Made by a program: the position numbers and the translations under genes
Notes under the pieces: generated by a model
The model's input: only the letters and a program-made list of their open reading frames with translations
Database searches by the model: none
Told to the model about the DNA's origin: nothing
Shown: piece by piece, positions 1 through 9,075 of the stretch
Numbering within the stretch: the stretch's first letter is position 1
How the letters are laid out: each line of letters begins with the position of its first letter
Assembly (NCBI RefSeq): GCF_024054565.1
Contig: NZ_JAMXLR010000092.1
Location: 434,001 to 498,000 of the forward strand
DNA: 64,000 nucleotides
Reading direction: 5' to 3'
From: Aeoliella straminimaris
Lineage (GTDB): Bacteria > Planctomycetota > Planctomycetia > Pirellulales > Lacipirellulaceae

Positions 1-1
1 G

Positions 2-1231
2 CCACTGACGCGAATCGTCGAAGCCTCGCGCGGCGCAATCCTCACCGGTGGGCCGAAGGGGGAGCAATTGCTGGTCGAGTTGCTTGGCTCGTCCAACAAG
101 AATCTGGTGCATATCGCCCTGAGCGCCTACCGCGAATTGCCAGGCACCGAGATTGACGAAACGCTTGCCCAGCAACTGACGGAGGTTGATCCGGACGTTG
201 CCGCTTTGATGCTGTACGCGATGAGTGACCGACCGCATGGCAAGATTTCGTCGACTATCGTCCGTGCTCTTGATCAAGAGAGTCCGGTCGTTCAAAAGGC
301 GGCTGTCCGAGTTCTGGGACGCGTTGGAGATGAAACGTGCCTTCCAAACCTACTGGAACTTGCAGGTGGCGACGATGAGGAGCTGGCTGCTCTGGCTGAA
401 GAGGCTATTGAAGCCCTGCCGGGAGACCGAGTCGATGCTCGACTGGTCTCGATGCTAACTGAGTCTGACGACGCACTCTGTGTCGAGCTTCTTGAAGCGA
501 TTGGTCATCGCGGCATCCGATGCACGGACTCCGTGTCGCCGTTCCTCGATCACACCAATTCGGAAGTTCGCCGAGCCGCCCTATTTGCCGCCAGCCAGAC
601 AATCAGTCAGGACGAGTTGTCGCTACTCGTCGCTCGGTTGCTGGAATCGGCTCCTGATGCGGATGACTCCGCCATTCGAGAAGCGCTGAGAGTCGCTAGT
701 GTGCGGATGCCGGATCGAGAAGCCACCGCGGCGGATCTTGCCAAGGCGATGGAGAGAACGAATTCGGTCGAAGCCAAAGTTGCTCTCCTTGATGTCCTGG
801 GCGCGATGGGTGGTACTACGGCTCTGCAGACCCTTCGGGATGCCGCGTTGCATGGCGATGCAGAGCTGCAAGACACGGCAACTCGCCTGCTTGGAAGGTG
901 GATGTCGGTCGACGCAGCGCCCGTGCTGTTAGACGTTTCAACGTCGCTGCAAGACGACAAGTACAAGGTGCGGGCATTGCGGGGATACCTCCGCCTCACC
1001 CGCCAATTCCAGTTTGGTGACGAAGAGAGAGCCGCGATGTGCCGCAACGCTCTGGAGGCCGCAACACGCCCAGACGAGCAAAGACTGGTGCTCGAAGTGC
1101 TCGAGCGTTACCCAAGTCCTCACACATTGGAAGTTGCAAAAGAGGCTCAGCAGATTGACGCGATCTCCTCAGCTGCAAAGCAGACGACGAGCGCCATCCG
1201 AAAGCGGCTCGACGAAGACAATGGCAATTGA
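2..1231 (+). CDS. HEAT-repeat protein, 5' end cut off by the window
   Basis: The reading frame is open from base 2 without a start that has a ribosome site, so the gene begins upstream; about 409 residues are visible. The protein is a chain of roughly 30-residue helical repeats (for example VQKAAVRVLGRVGD, VRRAALFAAS, VEAKVALLDVLGAMGG), which is the HEAT/PBS-lyase-repeat pattern of protein-protein scaffolds. No catalytic motif is visible in this part. In planctomycetes such repeats are often the C-terminal half of larger secreted proteins, for instance PVC-type dehydrogenases, so the missing N-terminus could carry another domain. The tail (after about base 1110) is polar and helical. Function unknown; the HEAT assignment is firm. 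Confidence 0.85.
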   Translation, partial: PLTRIVEASRGAILTGGPKGEQLLVELLGSSNKNLVHIALSAYRELPGTEIDETLAQQLTEVDPDVAALMLYAMSDRPHGKISSTIVRALDQESPVVQKAAVRVLGRVGDETCLPNLLELAGGDDEELAALAEEAIEALPGDRVDARLVSMLTESDDALCVELLEAIGHRGIRCTDSVSPFLDHTNSEVRRAALFAASQTISQDELSLLVARLLESAPDADDSAIREALRVASVRMPDREATAADLAKAMERTNSVEAKVALLDVLGAMGGTTALQTLRDAALHGDAELQDTATRLLGRWMSVDAAPVLLDVSTSLQDDKYKVRALRGYLRLTRQFQFGDEERAAMCRNALEAATRPDEQRLVLEVLERYPSPHTLEVAKEAQQIDAISSAAKQTTSAIRKRLDEDNGN

Positions 1232-1733
1232 GGTCAATGGAGCAGCAAACCGCATAGAGTCACGGATCTTCACACCCTCCCTGTCACATTACATACCACA
1301 CTGCTGACCATCAGGAGGGCGCAACCGATGGGCTAATCGGTACAGAGTTACATCGAGTCGGGCTGAGAGGTCGCGAGTTGAACACTTCCTCAAAGCCTTT
1401 GCACAGTGTTTTATCCAGTTTGCCAGAATCGGAACTTATTGGAGACTTCCAGTTTGATGGAGCACGGCCCACTTCTAGGCATGAGAGCTAACCTGCTCAG
1501 GCGTGTTACGCTAGGGTACCCTTAAATCCGGCCGCTAAGCTGCTGAGGTAAAGTACACTGTGGGGAGTTGCTCGACGGTCGAAACCGCCTCGGGTGATGC
1601 ATTCGCTGCCATCGGAATCCCACTTGAATCACTGCGGCCAGTTATCGGTCGCCGCGTCTCCTGAGTCGCTCTAACAAGTGCACTGGGTTGAACTTGTTTA
1701 GCATGAACGAGAAATACAAACGGTGGTACTAAC
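1232..1733. other. Intergenic stretch without recognised gene
   Basis: No reading frame here looks coding on either strand, no strong hairpin with a T-run follows the HEAT gene, and I recognise no RNA gene. The promoter of the FG-GAP gene presumably lies in the last 150 bases, but I could not pick a convincing -35/-10 pair. Confidence 0.5.
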
Positions 1734-2954
1734 ATGAATCTCACGCAATGCCTCTCGGCTTTAGTGTTGGCTGCTTCGCTCGTCTCCACCACCGTCGCGG
1801 GGCCGCCCGCCTACGAGAAACTTGTCTTGTCCGACAAGTTCTACAGCGAAGGCGCGTACTATGCCGACTTCAACCGCGATGAGCATATCGACATTGTGGC
1901 TGGGCCGTTTTGGTACGCGGGCCCCGACTTCAAGCGGCGTTACGAGTATCGCGAGCCGAGGGAGTTCAGTCCGCTCGACTACTCCGACAACTTTCTGACC
2001 TACACCGGTGATTTCAATGGCGACGAGTGGCCCGATGTCCTTTGTGTGCCTTATCCCGGCACAGATGCCTATTGGTACGAAAACCCCGGCAAGTCAGGTG
2101 ATAACCGTTGGACGTCGCACTTGGCTCTGAAGAATGTCGGCAACGAGTCGCCCGCGTGGATCGACATCAACGGCGACGGTCGCCGCGACTTGGTGTTCAA
2201 CATCGATGGCTATCTAGGTTACGGTACATGGAACCCCCACCGGCCTGATCAGCCGTGGGCATTTCACAAAATTAGTCCCCAAGGCGACTACCAGCGTTTC
2301 ACGCACGGCGTCGGCGCGGGCGATATCAATGGCGATGGCCGCATGGACATCGTCGAGTCGAAGTGCTGGTGGGAGCAGTCGGAGGACAAGGACGCCGATG
2401 GCCCGTGGAAACGCCACCCGTACGAGTTTGCCGACGCGGCCGCCCACATGGGAGTGCTCGATATCAACGGCGATGGCTTGTTGGACGTGGTGAACGCCTG
2501 GCACTGTCACTTGTATGGTCTTGTCTGGCACGAGCAAAAGCGGACCGCCGACGGGAAGATCCACTTCGTGCAGCACGAGATCCTGCCACCCGAACCCGAC
2601 ATGGCGTCGCCGGACCTGCGGATCAGCCAACTGCACGCCCTGACGATTGCTGACATCGACTGCGATGGCGTCCAGGACATCGTCACCGGCAAGCGATATT
2701 GGTCGCACGGCCCAACGGGCGATGTCGAAGCCGATGCGCCGCCGGTGCTGTACTGGTTCCGCGTCGAACACCAAGTAGAGTCGCCACCGAAGATCACTCC
2801 CTTCGAGATCGACAACAACTCCGGCATCGGCACTCAGGTTACTGCGGTCGATTTGAACAAAGACAAAACGCCCGATGTGGTGGTTTGCAATAAGAAGGGC
2901 ACGTTCGTTTTTCTGAGTAAGAGAGAGAATGGCTCGCAAACTGGCTCTCAGTGA
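1734..2954 (+). CDS. Secreted FG-GAP/VCBS repeat protein
   Basis: A 406-residue protein with a signal peptide (about residues 1-22, ending SLVSTTVAG). The mature part has seven calcium-loop motifs of the form D-x-N/D-x-D-x-x-x-D-V/I/L: DFNRDEHIDIV, DFNGDEWPDVL, DINGDGRRDLV, DINGDGRMDIV, DINGDGLLDVV, DIDCDGVQDIV and DLNKDKTPDVV. This is the FG-GAP (integrin-alpha-like) beta-propeller pattern, with one loop per blade, so a single propeller filling the whole chain is expected. Such proteins are exported and usually bind ligands or partners rather than catalyse. It stands alone between two long non-coding stretches. The start is supported by the signal peptide; the upstream ribosome site is poor. 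Confidence 0.88.
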   Translation: MNLTQCLSALVLAASLVSTTVAGPPAYEKLVLSDKFYSEGAYYADFNRDEHIDIVAGPFWYAGPDFKRRYEYREPREFSPLDYSDNFLTYTGDFNGDEWPDVLCVPYPGTDAYWYENPGKSGDNRWTSHLALKNVGNESPAWIDINGDGRRDLVFNIDGYLGYGTWNPHRPDQPWAFHKISPQGDYQRFTHGVGAGDINGDGRMDIVESKCWWEQSEDKDADGPWKRHPYEFADAAAHMGVLDINGDGLLDVVNAWHCHLYGLVWHEQKRTADGKIHFVQHEILPPEPDMASPDLRISQLHALTIADIDCDGVQDIVTGKRYWSHGPTGDVEADAPPVLYWFRVEHQVESPPKITPFEIDNNSGIGTQVTAVDLNKDKTPDVVVCNKKGTFVFLSKRENGSQTGSQ

Positions 2955-3107
2955 TTGAGTCCAAGTGAAACCTACGCGAAAGAATTCGCATGTGCGTGGG
3001 TTGCACGTCACGTAACTGGCGACAGTGCACGCGACCACTGCGAGACATAGTCCACTGCAACTCGTCTCGCTGGACGCGCTTTAGAGCAGTTTCCTCGTTG
3101 CCGTGCC

Positions 3108-3312
3108 GAGTATCCGCAGTGTCGGAAGTAGGCGAGGCATTCGCGGGTAGAGAACTTGTCGAGTAGCTTTGCAATCACTTGTTCTAACTCGTCGATACTC
3201 CGCGCAGCGGCCTGTCGGAGGAGTACTTTGAGCTTGGCGAATGCCAGTTCGATCGGGTTGAGGTCTGGACTGTAGGGGGGGCAGGTACTCCAAGGTCTCA
3301 GCGACCGATCCG
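3108..3312 (-). pseudogene. IS630-family transposase remnant (C-terminal end)
   Basis: The minus strand encodes the C-terminal end of a DDE transposase: the PPYSPDLNPIE motif carrying the last catalytic acidic residue, then a helix AFAKLKVLLR and the ending AYFRHCGY. This matches IS630/Tc1-type transposases. The first part (ETLEYLPP) is in another frame than YSPDLNPIE: seven C residues at about 3274-3280 (minus strand) where six would keep the frame. Upstream of ETLEY no catalytic D motifs are found, so about three quarters of the gene is missing. No terminal inverted repeats were found. It is a dead fragment beside a tRNA fragment. Confidence 0.8.
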
Positions 3313-3410
3313 TGAGCCGTTTCGGAGGAACTCCGGTAAGCGGAACGGTAAGCAGAACCGGCGATTTCGATTTCACTCGCTAAAACAAGAAGTTTGGAAC
3401 CCTTCACTAT

Positions 3411-3455
3411 GAACTCTGATTCCGTTGGTCGGGGTTCAAGTCCCTGCTCCCCAGC
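3411..3455 (+). other. 3' half of a tRNA-Gln(CUG) gene, possible attachment-site scar
   Basis: From the anticodon loop onward this reads as a tRNA: CTCTGAT loop with anticodon CTG at 3416-3418, T-arm CGGGG-TTCAAGT-CCCTG (3430-3446), acceptor strand CTCCCCA (3447-3453) and discriminator G. The U1-A72 pair implied by the final A and G73 are hallmarks of tRNA-Gln. CCA is not encoded. A matching 5' half (TGGGGAG plus a D-arm) is not present upstream, and the anticodon stem has only partial pairing with the preceding ATGAA. tRNA 3' halves are typical integrase target sites, so this may be the distal end of an old integrated element. It is unlikely to be a functional tRNA. Confidence 0.65.
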
Positions 3456-3467
3456 TTCGGCTTTATG

Positions 3468-3499
3468 AAAAAACCCCCTGCCACGGGCAGGGGGTTTTT
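3468..3499. terminator. Strong bidirectional intrinsic terminator
   Basis: A perfect 9-bp stem, CCCCCTGCC (3474-3482) with GGCAGGGGG (3486-3494) and loop ACG, is flanked by six A residues (3468-3473) and five T residues (3495-3499). It can end transcription of the S9 peptidase gene on the minus strand and anything reading rightward out of the tRNA fragment. Confidence 0.9.
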
Positions 3500-3545
3500 G
3501 GCATTTCTCGGCCGGAAGGCCGCTGGATGGCTGGGCCGCGTGGGC

Positions 3546-5882
3546 TCAGGCATCCTCGCCCGCCGGGGTGGCGGGTTCTTCCTTTTTGGGCTTGGGTGGC
3601 ATCGTCATTTGTTCCGGTGTCAGGGCCTCCTTCAGGCCGGGCACGTCGGCCGCGCCGGTGGGCACGTGGATGCTCGAGCCCTTGAGGTCGTCGCCAATCG
3701 CTTCGTAGCGGCCGCCAAGTTGGCCAGCCAGGAACGCTTCGGTCACGGCGTTGAAACTCGTGTTATTTTCCGGACGTGCGAAACCGTGGCCCTCGTCGGG
3801 GTACAGCACGTAGGTGACCGGGATGTTCTTCTCGGTCATGGCCTCGACGATCTGGTCGGCCTCCAACTGCGTAACACGGGGGTCGTTCGCGCCTTGGCCA
3901 ATCAGCAGCGGCCGTTCGATGCGATCGACGTGCGTCAGCGGCGACATCGCGAGCAGATCGGCGCGGCCTTCATCCGTGTCGATGTCGCCCACGCGGATCT
4001 TCATCACCGGCATGAACGGTATCCAATAGTCTGGAACGTTCTCGAGCAACGTCACCAGGCTACTGGGGCCGACGATGTCGACGCCGCAGGCGAAGGTGTC
4101 GGGCGTGTAGGTCAGGCCGACCAGCGTGGCGTAGCCACCGTAGCTGCCGCCCATGATGCAAATCTTGTCCTCGATGGCGATCTTGTTGTCGACCGCCCAC
4201 TTCACGGCGTCGAGCAAGTCGTCATGCATCTTACGCGACCACTCGGCGTTCGCCGCGTTGATGAACTCCTTGCCGAAGCCGGTAGAGCCGCGGTAGTTAA
4301 CGTTCAGCACGGCGTAGCCACGGTTGGCCAGCCATTGGTGCGAGGAGTTGTAGCCCCAGCCATCGCGGGCCCAGGGGCCGCCATGCACTTCGAGAATCAT
4401 CGGCACCGGTTCGTTGGGTACGCCGTCGCCGTCTGGGTCGGATCCCGGCGGCAGCGAGAGGTAACAAACCAGGTCGAGCCCGTCGCGACTCTTGATCACG
4501 GGGGCGTGCATCTTCACCAACGGGTAATTGTCTAAATCGTCACGATTGCTGAACAAGTACCGCATCCGCGCGTCGCCCTCTGCCTCGCGGTCGTAGATGT
4601 AGTACTTCACGGGGCCGTCGTCCAGGATGTAGGCCACGGTCCAGTAACGATCGTCGAGCGTGCGACCGGTGACTTCGAACTCGCCGTCGGCGAACTCGGT
4701 GAGGAAGTTGATGTCGCCCTGGACCGCTTCGTCCAGCACCTCCCATTCGCGGCGGGCGAACGTGAACGACACCGCCTGAATGGTGTGCTTGGTGGGATGG
4801 GCAAGGATGCCGCCGACGTCGGCCTTGTCGTTTTCGGCCAGCAGTTTCGAATCGCCATCGTCCAGGTTGCGGGCGAACAACGCGGCCGTGTTACGGTCGC
4901 GGCTGTCTTCGTAGTACAGGACGTTGCCTTCCTTGTTGAAGCCAACCGGGCTGCTGGTCATGGCGTCTTCGGGACCGAAGGTCTCGGCCACTTCGAAGTC
5001 AGTGTAGCCTTTCTCGCCCGGCTCGCCCTTGGGCACTAGCCATGCAGCACCGCCATCGGGCGTGTAGTTAAACGCCATGCGGACCTTGAAGTTGTCGTCG
5101 GGAATCAACGCCGCCAGGCCTGGGTTCTCCTGCAACAGGGTCCGCTCGCCCGTCTTCAGGTCGACGCGGTACAGGTCGTGCAGTTGGGGAATGCGATCGT
5201 TGAGGGCCACCAACACTTCGTCGGGGAACATTTCGCTCACACCTGCCAGTCGGGCATGAACCTTGTCGACAGGAGTGAGGTCCTTGGTGGTCTTGTCTTT
5301 GACGTTCGTGGCGTAGACGTGGAAGTCCTCGTCGCCTCCTTTGTCCTGCGAGTAGAGAATCTGCTCGCTGTTGTAAGCCCAGTGGTGCCCGCGAATGCCG
5401 CGGTCCTTGTCGTCGGTCACCGGCTGGGCGGCGTCGAGGTCGTCGACCGGAGCAACCCACACGTTCATCACGCCTTCGCCGTCCTCATTGCCTTCCTGCT
5501 TGACGGGCGCCAGGAAGCTGAGCCACTTGCCATCGGGACTTAAGCGGGCCTGAGCTCGTTCGGGGTTGCCAAACAGGACGTCGCGGGGAATCAACGGGAC
5601 GTCGGCCAGTACGGTAGTGGTCTTCTCTTCGCTGGAGGTGGGTTGGGACATTTCTTCTGCTTTCGATTCTTTCGATTCGCTAGCAGTGGCGACCGTCTGA
5701 GTTTCGGCTTCCGTGGTCTCCGCTGCCTTGGTTTGGGGCGAACTGGACGTTTGGGTCTTCGAGTTGTTCGTGGGGTTCGGAATCGTGGTAGTCGATTCAA
5801 CTCCGCAGCCACTGGTGGCAATGGCGGCGATAACCAGCCACAAGGCGAGTTCGGAGAACGTAATCAGGGCGTTTTTGAACAT
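3546..5882 (-). CDS. S9-family prolyl oligopeptidase-type peptidase, lipoprotein
   Basis: A 778-residue peptidase anchored as a lipoprotein. The start at 5882 is chosen because an AAGGAGG site lies ten bases upstream and the sequence begins with a lipoprotein signal ending AIATSGC; an upstream in-frame ATG at 5990 would bury it. After a Ser/Thr/Glu-rich linker (to about residue 100) comes a beta-propeller of WD-like strands (about 100-490) and a C-terminal alpha/beta hydrolase domain. The catalytic triad is visible: Ser580 in GGSYGG, Asp667 in GANDPRV, His699 in DEGHGF. This is the acylaminoacyl-peptidase/dipeptidyl-peptidase-like branch (S9B/S9C), which cleaves short peptides in the periplasm. 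The tail is rich in Lys, Pro and Glu. It is a single gene, ended by the terminator at 3468-3499. Confidence 0.92.
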   Translation of the reverse strand: MFKNALITFSELALWLVIAAIATSGCGVESTTTIPNPTNNSKTQTSSSPQTKAAETTEAETQTVATASESKESKAEEMSQPTSSEEKTTTVLADVPLIPRDVLFGNPERAQARLSPDGKWLSFLAPVKQEGNEDGEGVMNVWVAPVDDLDAAQPVTDDKDRGIRGHHWAYNSEQILYSQDKGGDEDFHVYATNVKDKTTKDLTPVDKVHARLAGVSEMFPDEVLVALNDRIPQLHDLYRVDLKTGERTLLQENPGLAALIPDDNFKVRMAFNYTPDGGAAWLVPKGEPGEKGYTDFEVAETFGPEDAMTSSPVGFNKEGNVLYYEDSRDRNTAALFARNLDDGDSKLLAENDKADVGGILAHPTKHTIQAVSFTFARREWEVLDEAVQGDINFLTEFADGEFEVTGRTLDDRYWTVAYILDDGPVKYYIYDREAEGDARMRYLFSNRDDLDNYPLVKMHAPVIKSRDGLDLVCYLSLPPGSDPDGDGVPNEPVPMILEVHGGPWARDGWGYNSSHQWLANRGYAVLNVNYRGSTGFGKEFINAANAEWSRKMHDDLLDAVKWAVDNKIAIEDKICIMGGSYGGYATLVGLTYTPDTFACGVDIVGPSSLVTLLENVPDYWIPFMPVMKIRVGDIDTDEGRADLLAMSPLTHVDRIERPLLIGQGANDPRVTQLEADQIVEAMTEKNIPVTYVLYPDEGHGFARPENNTSFNAVTEAFLAGQLGGRYEAIGDDLKGSSIHVPTGAADVPGLKEALTPEQMTMPPKPKKEEPATPAGEDA

Positions 5883-6161
5883 GGCGAGACAACCTCCTTG
5901 GTGGTGCTGGGGAGAGGCCGGCGGCGCGGGGACGCCAGCAGCGCGGCGGCGCGAATACCAGTCCAAAACCCCTCCGGACAGGCGATTCACACCTCCGCAA
6001 CGGCCGAGTATATCGCACCCGGCCGGGAGTTACGACCGCCGCTCCGCGGGGTGTTCTCCACAGGTCCCTACGCAGCCAGGCAAAGAATCGTTCGGCACCG
6101 TGGGGCGATTCTGGTTAGACTGCCAGCATGCCCCCTTGTGCCTGCTTAGTGTCTATCCGCC

Positions 6162-8672
6162 ATGCCCGCTGGGAATTCCAAGCCACCCGACCGTCCTGGC
6201 CGCCGTCGCCGTGCGCCGCTGGTGGCGGTGGCCCTGGCCGTGATGGCGGGCATCGTGCTCGATCGTGGGGCCAGCGACCGCGCACTGGAGTGGCCCGGTT
6301 GTGGACAGTGGTGGCTGCTTTCGGCGGTGCTGCTTGCCGCTTGGTTATGGCTGCGAAGTAGTGGGCGCCATCTTACGGGTAGTGTGGTGGTGCTGGTGGC
6401 CGCGGCGTCCCTGGCAGGCGGTTGGCACCACTGGCACTGGAATCTATTCAGTTACGACGACCTCGGGCGGATGGCGACGCTCGAACCCTACCCGTGCTGC
6501 ATTCAGGCGGTGGCCAACGCTGCCCCCGAGCGCGTAGCTGCGCCGCCGGAGTCGCCGTATCGCGCAATCCCTCAAGGCGAGAAGAGCCAACTGTTGATCA
6601 CCGTCACTCGCGTTCGCAACGGCGAGCACTGGCAACCGGCCGCGGGGCAGTGCGAGCTGATTGTCGATGGCCATTTATTGGGGGTGAACGCGGGCGATCG
6701 GGTGCAGGTGTTTGGCCAGTTCCGCGCTCCCTCGCCGGCCCGCAACCCGGGGCAGTTCGACTACGCGCTGCACCTGCGGGCCGATCGCCAGCTCGCCTAT
6801 GTCCGCTCTCAATCGCCCGACTGCGTGACGCTCCTGCAGCGGGGCAGCCCCTGGAATCCGGCGCGGTGGGTCGACAACCTGCGCAGCAGTTGGCAGAGTC
6901 GCTTGTGGAGTGCGCTCGGTCCCCAGCGTGCGCCTACCGCCGCGGCGCTGTTGCTGGGCGCACGCAACTCGATGCCCCGCGAAGCGGTGGATGCGTTTCG
7001 CGTCACCGGGGCACTGCACGTATTGGTGGTGTCGGGCTTGCATGCGGGCATCTTGATGAGCCTGGTGTTCGGACTGCTCGGCATGGGCCTGTTACCGCGT
7101 CGGCAGGCACTGTTGGTGGCCGTAGCGATTGTAATCTTCTACGCCATCCTCACCGGCGCGCATCCTCCGGTGGTACGGGCGGCGGTGCTCACGGTGCTCG
7201 CCTGCATTGGCCTGTGGTTCGACGAGCAACCCTTCGCGCTCAATTCGCTGGCCATCGCGGCGCTGGTGGTGCTTGGCTTGAATCCGGCCGACCTGTTTCG
7301 CACCGGGCCGCAGCTCAGCTTCCTGTGCGTCACGGTGCTGTTGTGGTTCGTGTCGGTCCGCTGGCGGCGGCCACTGACGCCACTTGAATTCTTGCTCCGC
7401 AGTTGCGAGCCGTGGTACGTGCGGGCGATGCGTTGGGCCGTCAGCAGGGCAGGGCTGGCGATGCTGGCCACCCTGGCGGTGTGGATCGTCTCGCTGCCGC
7501 TGCTGTTGGAGAGCTACCATCTGGTTACCCCCATTGCAGTGCTGGCCTGTGTGCCGGTGTTTCTCACCGTAGCGGCATCGCTCGTCACCGGGTTCGCCCT
7601 GCTAGTGGTGGGCTGGATCGTCCCACCGCTGGAAGGCACCCTGGCCGCGGCCAACGGTTTGTGTCTCGACGCGCTCGACTGGCTGGTGAATTCCACCAGT
7701 CACTGGCCACACGCTTATAGTTGGTCGCCTGCTCCGGCTATGTGGTGGATCGTTGGTTGGTACGCCCTGGCGCCAGTGCTGTTGGCCGCGGGCGGTACTC
7801 GTTTTGGGTGGAGACGCACCGTGCAACTAGCGGCCGTATGGATCGCCTGCGGCGCGGCGGGTGGCATCGTCGCCCGCTCGCAGCCGCAGCAACTGGAGGT
7901 CACCTTCCTGGATGTCGGCCACGGGGTGTGCGCCGTGGTCACCACGCCCGAAGGAGCCACGCTGCTGTACGACGCCGGTTCGCTGGGCTCGCCCCACTAC
8001 GCGACCAGTACGATCTCCGAGTACCTGTGGTCGCGCGGAAGTCGACAAATCGACGCCGTGGTGCTGTCGCATGCGGACGTGGACCATTTCAACGCCGTGC
8101 CGGGGCTGATCGACCGCTTCTCGATTGGCCGCGTGTTCGTCTCGCCGCATATGCTTCCACCACCCAACGATACCACCAACCACTCCGCGCCAGCCGAACT
8201 GCAGCGGCTGCTTGTCTCGCACAGCATTCCCATCGAGCAGGTCGAACTGGGCGACCGCCTCACGCTCGACTCGGTAACCGTGGCCGACGTGCTTTACCCC
8301 GATCGACTCGGCAGCTTCGGCGGCGACAACTCCAACAGCCTGGTGCTGGTGGTCGAGTCAGCTGGCCAGCGGGTGATGCTGCCTGGCGACCTCGAATCGC
8401 CCGGCATCGACTACGTGATGGACGAACCGCCAGCCGACTGCGACGTGCTGCTGGCCCCGCACCACGGCAGCCGCCGCAGCGATCCCCCGGGCTTCGCCGC
8501 CTGGAGCACGCCGGAGGTGGTAATTGTGAGCGGCGGTCCTGGCACGGTTGACCGCAATGTGCAGCAAAGCTATCAGCAATTGGGGGCCGAAGTGCTGTTT
8601 ACGGCCGAGCGAGGAGCGATTTCGGCCAAAATCGACTCCGCCGGTTTCACCATCTCCACCTATTTGCCGTAA
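6162..8672 (+). CDS. comEC: ComEC/Rec2-type DNA uptake channel
   Basis: An 836-residue membrane protein with the three parts of ComEC: an N-terminal OB-like region (DUF4131, about 30-220), the polytopic Competence domain (about 230-520, with the signature HVLVVSGLHAG near residue 285), and a C-terminal metallo-beta-lactamase-fold domain (about 570-836) with HADVDHF near 635 and PHHGSRRSD near 765. ComEC carries single-stranded DNA across the inner membrane in natural transformation; the C-terminal domain is thought to degrade the other strand. The start ATG at 6162 lacks a good ribosome site. No comEA or comF neighbour is seen, as is common outside Firmicutes. Length matches the family. Confidence 0.93.
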   Translation: MPAGNSKPPDRPGRRRRAPLVAVALAVMAGIVLDRGASDRALEWPGCGQWWLLSAVLLAAWLWLRSSGRHLTGSVVVLVAAASLAGGWHHWHWNLFSYDDLGRMATLEPYPCCIQAVANAAPERVAAPPESPYRAIPQGEKSQLLITVTRVRNGEHWQPAAGQCELIVDGHLLGVNAGDRVQVFGQFRAPSPARNPGQFDYALHLRADRQLAYVRSQSPDCVTLLQRGSPWNPARWVDNLRSSWQSRLWSALGPQRAPTAAALLLGARNSMPREAVDAFRVTGALHVLVVSGLHAGILMSLVFGLLGMGLLPRRQALLVAVAIVIFYAILTGAHPPVVRAAVLTVLACIGLWFDEQPFALNSLAIAALVVLGLNPADLFRTGPQLSFLCVTVLLWFVSVRWRRPLTPLEFLLRSCEPWYVRAMRWAVSRAGLAMLATLAVWIVSLPLLLESYHLVTPIAVLACVPVFLTVAASLVTGFALLVVGWIVPPLEGTLAAANGLCLDALDWLVNSTSHWPHAYSWSPAPAMWWIVGWYALAPVLLAAGGTRFGWRRTVQLAAVWIACGAAGGIVARSQPQQLEVTFLDVGHGVCAVVTTPEGATLLYDAGSLGSPHYATSTISEYLWSRGSRQIDAVVLSHADVDHFNAVPGLIDRFSIGRVFVSPHMLPPPNDTTNHSAPAELQRLLVSHSIPIEQVELGDRLTLDSVTVADVLYPDRLGSFGGDNSNSLVLVVESAGQRVMLPGDLESPGIDYVMDEPPADCDVLLAPHHGSRRSDPPGFAAWSTPEVVIVSGGPGTVDRNVQQSYQQLGAEVLFTAERGAISAKIDSAGFTISTYLP

Positions 8673-9075
8673 TTATCACGTTCCCAACGCCCTGAAACGC
8701 ATCCGGGACGGGGGCTCGAGACAGGCGCATTTCCCTAAAACCAATGAACTTGGTAGCGGGTAGCAACGTAGTACGAGTGTCGCAGGAAATCATTGTTTCT
8801 ACCTCCTAAGAAAGTACGGAAATCCATAGTGGGCTAGCCCTTCGGGTCCAAACCCACTATCTTCGTGCGGAATCAGAGTAGTTTGCCCGCAGCGCTGCTC
8901 ACGGAACTTTCAGCTTGATTACGCCCCCTGCGAACAGTCTCTCCCTTGCCGAGCCCAGTTGAGCTCGACAATCACAAACCAAGCAATAGGCAAACGGACG
9001 CAAAACCTTGCCACCCGCTTCTTCTGGCTGGTTTGACTGACGCGTAAGCCTGTCCGTCGGAGACCCCACAAGACG
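8673..9075. other. Intergenic stretch upstream of the desaturase
   Basis: No coding frame is convincing. It contains one clear palindrome at 8826-8860 (listed separately). The desaturase promoter should lie here; TTGCCG followed about 15 bases later by GACAAT near 8950-8976 is a weak candidate. Confidence 0.45.
8826..8860. repeat. Palindromic hairpin ATAGTGGG / CCCACTAT
   Basis: ATAGTGGG (8826-8833) and CCCACTAT (8853-8860) form a perfect 8-bp stem, with an inner short pairing GCCC/GGGT around TTC. No T-run follows, so it is not a classic terminator. It resembles the GTGGG...CCCAC palindromic intergenic repeats common in planctomycete genomes, which is knowledge from other genomes, not a match found here. 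Confidence 0.55.

Noticed and set aside
3425..3685. An 86-residue frame starting MVGVQVPAPQL
   Set aside because: It is a translation of the tRNA T-arm and the terminator region; such VPAPQ sequences are a known artefact of tRNA 3' ends.
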